From NCBI RefSeq assembly GCF_016862935.1, contig NZ_BONX01000004.1, positions 1 to 64,000 on the forward strand: DNA of 64,000 bases, read 5' to 3'. The DNA comes from Plantactinospora mayteni. GTDB taxonomy: Bacteria; Actinomycetota; Actinomycetes; Mycobacteriales; Micromonosporaceae. Below the pieces are notes generated by a model. The model was not told where the DNA came from. It saw only the letters and a program-made list of their open reading frames with translations, and ran no database searches. The position numbers were made by a program, and so were the translations under genes. Below, piece by piece: positions 41,856 through 50,981 of this stretch. Every line of letters begins with the position of its first letter. Position 1 is the first letter of the stretch.

Positions 41856-43457
41856 CTACCGGGCGGGCGCCGTCGGCGTCACCAGGTGCCGGGCGTACGC
41901 CTCGGTGGTGAAGAATGCCGGCAACTCCTCGCCGAGCGCGGTCCGCACGAAGATCTCCGCCGCCAGGGTCAGCCGGTCCCGGTCCTCCACCGACCGTTCC
42001 GCGTTCAGCGCCGTCACCTCCTCGACCAGGATCGACCGGACCAGTGCCTCGGTGACCCGGCCGCCCTCGGCCAGCGGCGTCGCGTGGTGCAGCCACTGCC
42101 ACACCTGGCAGCGGGCGATCTCGGCGGTGGCGGCGTCCTCCATCAGGTCGAAGATGGCCGCCGCGCCGGTACCGCCCAGCCAGGCGTCGAAGTAGCGCAG
42201 CGCCACCGCCACGTTGCCGCGCAGCCCCGCCCCGCTGACCCGGCCCGGGGTACGGTCCACCGACAGCAGGTCGTCCGCGCCGACCGTCACCTCGGGGCGG
42301 CGCCGGTCGAGCTGGTGCGGCCGGTCGCCGAGGACGGCGTCGAAGGCGTCCCGGCAGACCGGGACCAGGCCGGGGTGGGCCACCCAGGAGCCGTCGAACC
42401 CGTCGGCCGCCTCGCGTTCCTTGTCCGCCCGGACCTTGCCGAGCGCGACCGTGTTGACCTCCGGGTCCCGGCTCGGAATGAAGGCGGCCATCCCGCCGAT
42501 CGCGTGCGCCCCGCGCCGGTGACAGGTCCGGACCAGCAACTCGGTGTACGCCCGCATGAACGGCACCGTCATCGTCACGTCGCCCCGGTCCGGCAGTACG
42601 AAGTCGTCCCGCCAGCCGAAGTTCTTGACGATGCTGAAGATGTAGTCCCACCGTCCGGCGTTCAGCCCCGCGCAGTGCTCCCGGAGTTCGTACAGGATCT
42701 CGTCCATCTCGAACGCGGCGGTGACGGTCTCGATCAGCACGGTGGCCCGGATGGTCCCCTGCGGGATGCCGAGGTAGTTCTGCGCGAACCGGAAGACCTC
42801 GTTCCACAGCCGCGCCTCGCGGTGGCTCTCCAGCTTCGGCAGATAGAAGTACGGGCCGCTGCCGGCGTCGAGCTGCCGCCCGGCGCAGTGGAAGAAGTAG
42901 AGCCCGAAGTCGACCAGGGTGGCCGAGATGGCCCGCCCGTCGACCACGATGTGCTTCTCCACCAGGTGCCAGCCGCGCGGCCGGACCACGATGGTGGCGA
43001 GGTCGTCGCCGAGCGTGTAGCGCTTGCCGCCCGGTGCGGTGAAGTCGATCCGCCGGTCGATCGCGTCGACCAGGTTGAGCTGCCCGCCGACGATGTTGTC
43101 CCAGGTCGGCGCGAGCGCGTCCTCGAAGTCGGCCAACCACACCTTGGCGCCCGAGTTGAGCGCGTTGACCGTCATCTTCCGGTCGGTCGGGCCGGTGATC
43201 TCGACCCGCCGGTCGCGCAGGCCCGGTGCCGGCGGCGCCACCCGCCAGGTCGGGTCGGCCCGGATCGCCTCGGTCTCGGGCAGGAAGCCGGGGAGCTGGC
43301 CGTCGGCGAAGCGGGCGCGGCGGGCCCGCCGGGTGTCCAGCAGGTCCACCCGACGGGCCGCGAACTCGCTGTCGAGCGCGACCAGGAAGTCCAGCGCCTT
43401 GGGGCTGAGGATCTCGTCGTACCGCTCGCGGAGCGGCCCGGTCACTGCGATCCGCAT
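41856..43457 (-). CDS. aceB: Malate synthase (AceB type)
   Basis: A 533-residue malate synthase A, condensing glyoxylate with acetyl-CoA to malate in the glyoxylate shunt. The length matches the AceB isoform rather than the ~720-residue GlcB. Clear markers are VWLADFEDALAPTWDNIVGG (~95-115), VVVRPRGWHLVEKH-type segment near 165, PYFYLPKLESHREARLWNEVF, IRATVLIETVTAAFEMDEIL (~235-255) and GRWDYIFSIVKNF, which together include the catalytic Arg and the metal-binding Glu. Its ATG overlaps the aceA stop by 1 nt, so the two enzymes are translationally coupled. Regulation by the divergent RamB-like protein is expected. Confidence 0.95.
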   Translation of the reverse strand: MRIAVTGPLRERYDEILSPKALDFLVALDSEFAARRVDLLDTRRARRARFADGQLPGFLPETEAIRADPTWRVAPPAPGLRDRRVEITGPTDRKMTVNALNSGAKVWLADFEDALAPTWDNIVGGQLNLVDAIDRRIDFTAPGGKRYTLGDDLATIVVRPRGWHLVEKHIVVDGRAISATLVDFGLYFFHCAGRQLDAGSGPYFYLPKLESHREARLWNEVFRFAQNYLGIPQGTIRATVLIETVTAAFEMDEILYELREHCAGLNAGRWDYIFSIVKNFGWRDDFVLPDRGDVTMTVPFMRAYTELLVRTCHRRGAHAIGGMAAFIPSRDPEVNTVALGKVRADKEREAADGFDGSWVAHPGLVPVCRDAFDAVLGDRPHQLDRRRPEVTVGADDLLSVDRTPGRVSGAGLRGNVAVALRYFDAWLGGTGAAAIFDLMEDAATAEIARCQVWQWLHHATPLAEGGRVTEALVRSILVEEVTALNAERSVEDRDRLTLAAEIFVRTALGEELPAFFTTEAYARHLVTPTAPAR

Positions 43458-44740
43458 CAGAACTGCTCCTCTTCGGTGGAACCGCGTAGTGCGGTGGTCT
43501 CGGCGGCCGGGTTGAGCACCGTACTGACCAGGTCGAAGTAGCCGGTACCGACCTCGCGCTGGTGCTTGACCGCCGTGTAGCCGTACGCCTCGGCGGCGAA
43601 CTCCCGCTCCTGCAACGACACGTACGCCGGCATGCCCTCGGTGGCGTAGCCCCGGGCCAGGTCGAACATCGAGTAGTTCAGCGCGTGGAACCCGGCCAGC
43701 GTGATGAACTGGAAGCGGTAGCCCATGTGCCCGAGTTCGCGCTGGAACTTGGCGATGGTGGCGTCGTCGAGGTGCTTGCGCCAGTTGAACGACGGCGAGC
43801 AGTTGTACGCCAGCAACTGGTCCGGGTAGACGGCCTTGATCTCCTCGGCGAACCGGCGGGCCAACTCCAGGTCCGGGGTGCTGGTCTCCATCCAGAGCAG
43901 GTCGGCGTGGGGGGCGTAGGCGAGTCCCCGGGCGACGCAGGCGTCGAATCCGTTGCGGACCCGGTAGAAGCCCTCGGCGGTCCGCTCCCCGGTGACGAAC
44001 GGCCGGTCCCGCTCGTCGACGTCGGTGGTGAGCAACGTCGCCGCCTGCGCGTCGGTACGCGCGACGATCACCGAGGGGACGCCGGCCACGTCGGCGGCGA
44101 GCCGGGCGGCGTTCAGGGTCCGGACGTGTTGCCCGGTCGGCACCAGTACCTTGCCGCCGAGGTGCCCGCACTTCTTCTCCGAGGCGAGCTGGTCCTCCCA
44201 GTGCACCCCGGCCGCCCCGGCCACGATCATCGCGGTCATCAGCTCGTACGCGTTCAGCGGCCCGCCGAACCCGGCCTCGGCGTCGGCGACGATCGGGGCG
44301 AGCCAGTCGATCCCGGCGTCGTCGCCTCCGGTGTTCCGGCCCTCGGCGGTCTCGATCTGGCCGGCGCGCAGCAGTGCGTTGTTGATCCGGCGCACCACCG
44401 CCGGCACCGAGTTGGCCGGATAGAGGCTCTGGTCCGGATAGGTCTGCCCGGAGAGGTTGGCGTCGGCGGCGACCTGCCAGCCGGAGAGGTAGATCGACTT
44501 GAGCCCGGCCCGGACCATCTGCACGGCCTGGTTGCCGGTGAGCGCCCCGAGCGCCGGGACGAAGTCCTCGCGGTGCAGCAGGTCCCACAGCCGCCGGGCG
44601 CCCCGGTCGGCGAGGGTGTGCTGTTCCCGTACCACGCCGCGCAGCCGGACGACCTCGTCCGCGCCGTAGACCCGCTCGACGCCCCGCCAACGCGGGTCGG
44701 TGGCCCATTCGGTACGCAACCGCTCTGCCGGCGTGCTCAT
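43457..44740 (-). CDS. aceA: Isocitrate lyase
   Basis: A 427-residue isocitrate lyase that splits isocitrate into succinate and glyoxylate, allowing growth on acetate or fatty acids. The catalytic loop signature [14 protein letters not shown] lies at about residues 189-203, with the nucleophilic Cys191. Other family landmarks are [12 protein letters not shown] (~84-95), NSFNWRKHL-like [10 protein letters not shown] near 314, and [15 protein letters not shown]. The ATG at 44740 has GGAG about 8 nt upstream. It is the first gene of the aceA-aceB operon, divergent from the RamB-like regulator across a 201-bp gap containing RamB-like boxes. Confidence 0.96.
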   Translation of the reverse strand: MSTPAERLRTEWATDPRWRGVERVYGADEVVRLRGVVREQHTLADRGARRLWDLLHREDFVPALGALTGNQAVQMVRAGLKSIYLSGWQVAADANLSGQTYPDQSLYPANSVPAVVRRINNALLRAGQIETAEGRNTGGDDAGIDWLAPIVADAEAGFGGPLNAYELMTAMIVAGAAGVHWEDQLASEKKCGHLGGKVLVPTGQHVRTLNAARLAADVAGVPSVIVARTDAQAATLLTTDVDERDRPFVTGERTAEGFYRVRNGFDACVARGLAYAPHADLLWMETSTPDLELARRFAEEIKAVYPDQLLAYNCSPSFNWRKHLDDATIAKFQRELGHMGYRFQFITLAGFHALNYSMFDLARGYATEGMPAYVSLQEREFAAEAYGYTAVKHQREVGTGYFDLVSTVLNPAAETTALRGSTEEEQF

Positions 44741-44871
44741 GGAAGTCTCCTCCGAGTTCGGTGGACGGTCGACAACTCACCGTCCATCAGGACTTGTCGA
44801 AACTGTGGCATGGTCTTGTTCGACGGGTCGAGACACGGAAACGGCCAACTATTGAAAAGTCCCGACCGCAT

Positions 44872-44887
44872 TTTGCGAAGTTGCGAA
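44872..44887. promoter_or_regulatory. RamB-like box between aceA and ramB
   Basis: TTTGCGAAGTT at 44872-44882 resembles the reverse complement of the corynebacterial RamB motif AAAACTTTGCAAA. TTGCGAA is directly repeated at 44873-44879 and 44881-44887. The AT-richer patch CTTTACATATGTGTTAATGTG just after (44894-44914) contains the palindrome ACATATGT and probable -10 elements. Confidence 0.45.
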
Positions 44888-44941
44888 TGCGCCACTTTAC
44901 ATATGTGTTAATGTGACTGGATCCTGGCGGAGGGAGGCGCC

Positions 44942-46339
44942 GTGGCCAAGACGTTCGCGGGTGCGCGGCTGCGCCGGCTGCGCGAGGAGCACGGCGTCAA
45001 CCAGATCGAGCTGGCCCGGCAGCTCGCCATCTCGCCCAGCTATCTCAACCAGATCGAGCACGACTCCCGCCCGCTGACCGTCCCGGTGCTGATCCGGATC
45101 ACCGAGGTCTTCGGCGTCGACACCGCATACTTCGCGCCGCACGACACGCCCCGGCTGGTCGCCGAGCTGCGCGAGGCGCTGCCGACCCGGGCCAGCCTGC
45201 CCGACCTCACCGAGCTGGCCGGCAAGCTGCCCGAGGTGGCCGAGGCGGTGATCGACCTCTACCGGCGCTACCGACAGGTCGACGACCAGCTCGCCGAGGT
45301 GGTCGGCGACCGGGGGCTGGTGCCCGGCCGCAGCCCGCACGACGAGGTCAGCGACTTCTTCTACCGGCGCCAGAACTACGTCCCGGAGCTGGACGAGGCG
45401 GCCGAGGCACTGGCCGGGCAGATCGGGATCCGCCGGGGCGAGACCCGGGCCGCGCTGACCGACCGGCTGGCCGGCCGGCACGGCATCCGGATAGTCCGGC
45501 AGGACCCGGACTCGCTCGCCGGCGACCTGCACCGCTACCGGCCGGAGACCCGCACCCTGCACCTGTCGACGTCGCTGCGCTCGGGCCAGCGGGCGATCCG
45601 GATGGGCGCCCAGATCGCGCTGCTCGAATTCGCCGACGTCATCGACGAAATCATCGAGGACGAGAGCGTCGCCGACCTGCAAACCCAGATCCTCATGCGG
45701 GTCGGATTGGCCAACTATTTCGCCGCCGCGCTGATTCTGCCGTACCGGGAATTCCTCACCGCCGCCGAGGCGATGCGCTACGACATCGAACTGCTGACCG
45801 ACCACTTCGCGATGGGTTGGGAGAGCGTCTGCCACCGGCTGAGCACCCTGCAACGCCCGAGGGCGCGCGGGGTGCCGTTCTCGTTCGTCCGGGTGGACCG
45901 GGCCGGCAACATGTCCAAGCGCCAGTCTGCGACCGGCTTCCCGTTCTCCCGCTCCGGCGGCACCTGTCCACTCTGGAACGTCTACGAGGCGTTCGGTGCT
46001 CCCGGCCGGGTGATGACCCAGGTGGCGGCGATGCCGGACGGCCAGCGCTACCTCTGGATCGCCCGCACGGTCACGCGGCACCACGGCGGGTACGGCCAGC
46101 CCGGCAAGACGTTCGCGATCGGGCTGGGCTGTGAGACCCGGCACGCCGGCCGGCTCGTCTACTCCGCCGGGATGGACCTGCACGCGACCGAGGCGGCCAC
46201 CCCGATCGGGCCGGGCTGCAAGACCTGCGCGCGGATGACCTGCCCGCAGCGGGCCGCCCAGCCGATCGGTCGGCAACTCGACCTCGACGAGAATCGCAGC
46301 ACCTTCATCCCGTACCCGCTGCGGGAGCGGGACAGCTAG
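44942..46339 (+). CDS. ramB: RamB-like XRE/ImmA-IrrE regulator of acetate metabolism
   Basis: A 465-residue regulator. An XRE helix-turn-helix lies at about residues 9-63 (LRRLREEHGVNQIELARQL, SPSYLNQIEHDSRPL). The middle part (~150-290) matches the IrrE/ImmA-like DUF955 region, though the classical HExxH is not obvious (LLEFADVIDEIIE stands in that area). A C-terminal ScfR-like domain carries Cys clusters: GTCPLW, GLGCET and CKTCARMTCP. Length and architecture match RamB, which in mycobacteria and corynebacteria controls aceA/aceB in response to carbon source. The GTG at 44942 has GGAGGGAGG upstream. Its position opposite aceA supports the name. Confidence 0.88.
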   Translation: MAKTFAGARLRRLREEHGVNQIELARQLAISPSYLNQIEHDSRPLTVPVLIRITEVFGVDTAYFAPHDTPRLVAELREALPTRASLPDLTELAGKLPEVAEAVIDLYRRYRQVDDQLAEVVGDRGLVPGRSPHDEVSDFFYRRQNYVPELDEAAEALAGQIGIRRGETRAALTDRLAGRHGIRIVRQDPDSLAGDLHRYRPETRTLHLSTSLRSGQRAIRMGAQIALLEFADVIDEIIEDESVADLQTQILMRVGLANYFAAALILPYREFLTAAEAMRYDIELLTDHFAMGWESVCHRLSTLQRPRARGVPFSFVRVDRAGNMSKRQSATGFPFSRSGGTCPLWNVYEAFGAPGRVMTQVAAMPDGQRYLWIARTVTRHHGGYGQPGKTFAIGLGCETRHAGRLVYSAGMDLHATEAATPIGPGCKTCARMTCPQRAAQPIGRQLDLDENRSTFIPYPLRERDS

Positions 46340-46668
46340 TCCACAGGGGACGCTCAGCCGGCGTCGAGAAACTGCTTACCGTGACGGATCAGTAGCCGCA
46401 GCGTGAAGGCGCGACCCCGCTTCGGTCGCATGGCAGACACTAGGTGGACGCCTCCGGTGGCGCTGCGGACTCTTGGCCCTAAGTCGACTGAGACCGGCAT
46501 GGTGCACCGGGCCGGGTCGGCTGGTCCGCGCCGATCGCGGACGTTCACGGGGGTCCAGACCGAGCGGACGCACGTTCCGTCGTCGTGCGTACGTGCCTGT
46601 CGTGCACATCCCTCCCCCGTCAGCCGAACCGGATCCGGTTGCCGGTCACCACGAGGGAGGAACGACGA
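46340..46668. other. Intergenic region between ramB and the peroxidase gene
   Basis: No gene is supported in these 329 bp. A hairpin GCGACC-N7-GGTCGC at 46411-46429 may terminate ramB. A run of overlapping CGTCGTGCGTACGTGC-type short repeats lies around 46570-46605. The peroxidase RBS GGGAGG is at 46655-46660. No convincing -35/-10 pair was seen. Confidence 0.45.
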
Positions 46669-48369
46669 ATGAAACGGCACATGCGGGAGGACTACCTCGT
46701 CGAGGGTGAGGGCCTGCTCTCCTTCGACGACAGGCAAGAACCGACCACCCGCCGCCCGTCGACAACCGCCGAGCTGCGCAAGTTCCGGTTCTCCCGGCTC
46801 GGCCCGGAGGGGCGGGCACTCTCCGAGCCGACCCGCGTCGCCGTCGCCGAGGCGATGGTCGCCGGTACGAACGCCGACTCGGCGGACCCGGCCGTTCCCG
46901 CCGGGTACACCTATCTTGGTCAGTTCGTGGACCACGACCTGACCCTGGACAACACCGCCGCCGCGCTGGGCGAGGACGTCTCCGTCGACGAGCTGCTCCA
47001 GGGCCGCTCCCCGGCGCTGGACCTGGACTCGCTCTACGGCCGGGGGCCCGGGGACACGCACGACCGGGTCTTCTACTCCGCCGACGGCGTACACCTGAAG
47101 ACCGGCACCACCGCGGCGGTCGCCGGCGACGACCCCGCGGTCAACCAGGACCGGGACGGCTTCGACCTGCCCCGGTCCGGGCTGGGTTCGAGCAAGCGGG
47201 AGCGGCGGGCGGCGCTGATCCCGGACGCCCGCAACGACGAGAACCTGGCGGTCGCCCAGACCCACCTGGCGTTCATCCGGTTCCACAACCTGGTGGTCGA
47301 CCAGTTGGCCGAGGGCGGGCTCTCCGGAGCGGCGCTGTTCCGGGCGGCCCGCTCGGTGGTGGTGAAGCACTACCAGTGGCTGCTGGTGCACGACTTCCTG
47401 CCCCGGATCGTCTCGCCCGAGGTCGTGGACGAGGTGTTCAGCCGGGGCCGCAGGTTCTTCGAGGTCTCCGCCGGCTACGGCGCCGGGCGGCGGGACCGGG
47501 CCGTGCAGCCGGGCGACCGGCCGACCATGCCGATCGAGTTCTCCGTCGCGGCCTACCGGCTCGGACACAGCATGATCCGTGCGGTGTACGACTGGAACCG
47601 CGTCTTCAACACCCGTTCCGACGTGCCGGGTGTGCTGGCGCCCGGCACCCTGGAACTGCTCTTCCAGTTCTCCGGTACCAGCGGCATCCTCTCGCCGGAC
47701 GGCACCATCGCCGATCCCGAGTCGGGTTCGTTCGAGCGGCTGCCCACCAACTGGATCGCCGACTTCCGCCGCCTGTACGACTTCACCGAAGCCGGCCGGG
47801 ACGACCTGGTGGCGGTCGTCAGGCGGGACGAGACCGATCCGGGGCAGCGGCAGCTCAACCTGACCCAGCGGATCGACACCCGGCTGGTGGATCCGCTGCG
47901 CAACCTGCCGCTCGGATCGTTCGGCGGCCAGGACGCGCCGCCGGCGATCGAGCTGAACCTGGCCTTCCGCAACCTCACCCGGGCCGTGATGGTACGGCTG
48001 GCCAGCGGTCAGCAACTGGCCCAGCTCTTCGACCTGGTGCCGCTCAAGGCCGACGAGATCCTGGGCGGCCTGGACGGGGCCGTACTGGACGGGCTCTCCG
48101 ACGAGCAGAAGACCGAACTGACCACCAACACGCCGCTGTGGTTCTACATCCTGCGGGAGGCGGAGTTCAACGGCGGCCGGCTCGACGGTGTCGGCGCGCG
48201 GATCGTCGCCGAGGTGTTCCACCGGGCCATCGAGGGGAGCCGGATCTCGATCCTGCGTGACCCGACCTGGCGGCCGACGCTCGGCCCGGACGACGAGACG
48301 TTCCGGATGGTCGACCTGCTGCTGTACGCCTTCGAGGGCAACACCGAACTGCTCAACCCGGTCGGCTGA
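46669..48369 (+). CDS. Bacterial animal-type haem peroxidase
   Basis: A 566-residue peroxidase of the peroxidase-cyclooxygenase superfamily, normally oxidising halides, phenols or lipids with H2O2 at a haem. The distal site is the FVDHDLTLD motif at about residues 86-94 (distal His with calcium-binding Asp). The catalytic Arg is probably in RNDENLAVAQTHLAFIRFHN near 190, and the proximal His is in YRLGHSMIR near 302. No signal peptide is visible at the ATG at 46669 (GGGAGG 8 nt upstream), so it may be cytosolic or leave by an unknown route. It is monocistronic. Bacterial members are few and mostly uncharacterised. Confidence 0.88.
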   Translation: MKRHMREDYLVEGEGLLSFDDRQEPTTRRPSTTAELRKFRFSRLGPEGRALSEPTRVAVAEAMVAGTNADSADPAVPAGYTYLGQFVDHDLTLDNTAAALGEDVSVDELLQGRSPALDLDSLYGRGPGDTHDRVFYSADGVHLKTGTTAAVAGDDPAVNQDRDGFDLPRSGLGSSKRERRAALIPDARNDENLAVAQTHLAFIRFHNLVVDQLAEGGLSGAALFRAARSVVVKHYQWLLVHDFLPRIVSPEVVDEVFSRGRRFFEVSAGYGAGRRDRAVQPGDRPTMPIEFSVAAYRLGHSMIRAVYDWNRVFNTRSDVPGVLAPGTLELLFQFSGTSGILSPDGTIADPESGSFERLPTNWIADFRRLYDFTEAGRDDLVAVVRRDETDPGQRQLNLTQRIDTRLVDPLRNLPLGSFGGQDAPPAIELNLAFRNLTRAVMVRLASGQQLAQLFDLVPLKADEILGGLDGAVLDGLSDEQKTELTTNTPLWFYILREAEFNGGRLDGVGARIVAEVFHRAIEGSRISILRDPTWRPTLGPDDETFRMVDLLLYAFEGNTELLNPVG

Positions 48370-48464
48370 GCACCCGACCACGAGCATCACGGACGGGGTG
48401 GCCCGGCCAGCGCGCCGAGCCGCCCCGTCCGGCGTACTACCGGCGGCCCGTCCCGTCCGGCGTA

Positions 48465-48567
48465 GCCGGCAGCCAGTCTCGTGCGGCGCTGCCGGCAGCC
48501 GGTCCCGTGCGGCGCTGCCGGCAGCCGGTCTCGTGCGGTGCTGCCGGCAGCCAGTCCGGCCCGCACT
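48465..48567. repeat. 26-bp tandem repeat array
   Basis: Units at 48465-48490, 48491-48516, 48517-48542 and a shortened 48543-48567 share the core GCCGGCAGCC(A/G)GT. A more degenerate unit lies at 48439-48464 and perhaps one before it. The array fills most of the gap between the peroxidase and the MMPL gene; the remaining bases 48568-48712 show no clear feature. Confidence 0.85.
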
Positions 48568-48712
48568 GTCAGGGCCGGGACCGCGCGTGGGCGGATTACT
48601 GCGCGTCGGCGGATTGCGAGCGACCGAGTGGACTATTCATGACTTGTCTGGATAGCGCAGCGTTTAGGTTTGCTCACGGAGGGATGGTCGCCGATCGCGG
48701 GAGGTGCGGCTG

Positions 48713-50860
48713 GTGTTCGCCGCTGTGGGACGGTTCGTGGTCCGGCACCCGATCTGGGTGATCGTGGCCTGGGTGATCGCCGGGGCGGCGGTGATCGGCT
48801 TCGCTCCGACCCTGACCGCCACCACCGACGAGGCGTCGTTCCTGCCCTCGCACTACGAGTCGATCCGGGCCGCCGAGGTGCAGCGTAAGGCGTTTCCGCA
48901 GGCCACGACGCCGGCAGCGATCATCGTCTTCGAGCGCCAGGACGACGCGCCGCTGACCGACGCCGATACCGCGAAGGTGGCGACGATCGGACAGGCGCTC
49001 GGCGGGCAGCGGATCCGCAACGTCGTCGCGGTGGTGCCGACGCCGCCGTCCCCCAACCGGCTGATCCAGATCGTCGCGGTGCAGCTCAATCCGCAGCGCA
49101 GCGCGGGTGACCGGTCGCAGGCGGACGCGGTGCAGGCGCTCCGGGACGCGCTGCCGGCCCAGCTCGCCGGCTCCGGTCTGAAGGGCGGCATCACCGGTAC
49201 GGCCGCGCAGGCCCTCGATGCCCAGAAGTCCGGCGACCGGGCGAACGCGATCATCGGGGTGGCGACGATCGGGCTGATCCTGGTGCTGTTGTTGATCATC
49301 TTCCGCAGCCCGATCATCGCGCTGCTCCCGGTGGTGGTGATCGGAGCGGTGTCCCAGGTCGCCACCGGTCTGATCGCCTGGGCCAACGACGCGTTCGACC
49401 TCAAGACCGACAGCTCGGTGAGCGCGATGCTGATCGTCGTACTGTTCGGGGTCGGCACCGACTACATCCTGTTCCTGATGTTCCGCTACCGGGAGCGCCT
49501 CCGGATGGGCGAGGACTCCAAGACCGCGATGATCAACGGGGTGGCCCGGGCCGGCGAGGCGATCGCCTCGGCCGCCGGTGCCGTGATCATCGCGTTCCTG
49601 GCGTTGATCCTGTCGACGCTCGGCCTGTTCCGGTCCCTCGGTCCCGCCCTGGCCATCGCGGTCGCCACCACGCTGGTCGCCGGGCTGACCCTGATCCCGG
49701 CGGTGGTCTCGCTGCTCGGTACCAGGGTCTTCTGGCCGTCGAAGGCGTGGCGGCACGAGCCGACCGGTGCCCGGTTCGCCGCGATCGGCCGCTCGCTGGG
49801 CCGCCACCCGGCGCTGTACGCGGCGGTCTCCGGCGGCGTGCTGGTCGTACTCGCCGTCTTCGCGCTCGGCTTCCACCCGAACTTCGACCTGAGCAGCGGG
49901 TCCACCGCCACCGAGTCGGAGTCGAACGTCTGGGGCAGGGAACTACTCAAGGGACTGCCGGCCGGCGCGACCGAGCCGTCGAACGTCTTCCTCCGCTCCG
50001 ACACCGGTGCCCCGCTGCCGGTCGACCAGCTCGGCGGCTACCGGGAGCGACTGGCCCGGGTGCCCGGAGTCGGGCAGGTCGCCGAGCCAGCCCTGTCACC
50101 GGACCGGACCGTGGCGAACTACGTGGTCACCCTGGCCGACACCCCGCAGTCCGCCGCCGCGCTGCGTACCGTGGACGGGCCGCTGCGGGACACCGCGCAC
50201 GGGGCGGCACCGGACGGCACGACCGCGCTGGTCGGCGGCATCACCGCGGTCTTCGTCGACATCCAGGCCGCGGTCGACCGGGACTACGCGGTGGTCTTCC
50301 CGGTCGCCGCCGTACTCATCATGGTGATCCTGGGTCTGCTGCTGCGCAGCATCGTGGCGCCCTGGTATCTGATGCTCTCGGTCGGCCTCGGCTTCGCCGC
50401 CACCCTCGGCGCGACCGTGCTGATCTTCCAGATCGGGCTCGGCGAGCCGGGGCTGATCTTCATGCTGCCGGTGATCATGTATCTCTTCGTGGTCGCGCTC
50501 GGCACCGACTACAACATCCTGATGATCGCCCGACTCCGCGAGGAGGCCCGGGAGGGGCGCAACCCGCGCGACGCCGCCAGCATGGCGATCCGGCACGCCG
50601 GCCCGACCGTCGCCGCCGCCGGACTGATCCTCGCCGGTACCTTCGCCTCGCTGATGCTGGCCGGCAACAGCACCCTGACCCAGATGGGTTTCGCCATCTC
50701 CTGCGGCATCGCCATCGTCGCGTTCGTGATGTCGCTCTTCCTGACGCCGGCCCTCACCGCGCTGCTCGGGCACGCCGCCTGGTGGCCGGGGCACGAGGAC
50801 ACCGCCCTCGCCCCCACCCCCGTCGGGCGACACCGACGGGACGACGGGCCCGCCCTGTGA
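48713..50860 (+). CDS. MMPL-family RND transporter
   Basis: A 715-residue membrane protein of the MmpL branch of the RND superfamily, which exports lipids or lipophilic compounds using the proton gradient. It begins with one helix (residues ~9-30), has a first external domain, helices 2-6 around 180-345 with the FGVGTDYILFLMFRYRERL motif (GTDY near 243), then a second external domain (~385-510) and helices 7-12 with the mirrored ALGTDYNILMIARLREE near 600. I prefer the GTG at 48713 with GGGAGG 7 nt upstream over the GTG at 48704, whose RBS would be too close. It stands alone; the cargo is unknown. Confidence 0.9.
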   Translation: MFAAVGRFVVRHPIWVIVAWVIAGAAVIGFAPTLTATTDEASFLPSHYESIRAAEVQRKAFPQATTPAAIIVFERQDDAPLTDADTAKVATIGQALGGQRIRNVVAVVPTPPSPNRLIQIVAVQLNPQRSAGDRSQADAVQALRDALPAQLAGSGLKGGITGTAAQALDAQKSGDRANAIIGVATIGLILVLLLIIFRSPIIALLPVVVIGAVSQVATGLIAWANDAFDLKTDSSVSAMLIVVLFGVGTDYILFLMFRYRERLRMGEDSKTAMINGVARAGEAIASAAGAVIIAFLALILSTLGLFRSLGPALAIAVATTLVAGLTLIPAVVSLLGTRVFWPSKAWRHEPTGARFAAIGRSLGRHPALYAAVSGGVLVVLAVFALGFHPNFDLSSGSTATESESNVWGRELLKGLPAGATEPSNVFLRSDTGAPLPVDQLGGYRERLARVPGVGQVAEPALSPDRTVANYVVTLADTPQSAAALRTVDGPLRDTAHGAAPDGTTALVGGITAVFVDIQAAVDRDYAVVFPVAAVLIMVILGLLLRSIVAPWYLMLSVGLGFAATLGATVLIFQIGLGEPGLIFMLPVIMYLFVVALGTDYNILMIARLREEAREGRNPRDAASMAIRHAGPTVAAAGLILAGTFASLMLAGNSTLTQMGFAISCGIAIVAFVMSLFLTPALTALLGHAAWWPGHEDTALAPTPVGRHRRDDGPAL

Positions 50861-50981
50861 CACCGCACGGGCCGGCGATGAAGCCGTCCAGGGACATGCT
50901 CGCCGAGTACAGGAACGTTGCCATGGGTTACCTCCGGCTGCTGGGATGTCACCCTCTCCCGCCGAGGTCGGACGGCAGCGT

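Noticed and set aside
41323-43140. 605-codon minus-strand frame through aceB and its 3' flank
   Set aside because: Most of it is an alternative frame of malate synthase; only the downstream segments fit a separate decayed gene, annotated as the remnant at 41312-41851.
48439-48567. CRISPR or integron attC array
   Set aside because: The repeats are head-to-tail without spacers and there is no integrase or cas gene.
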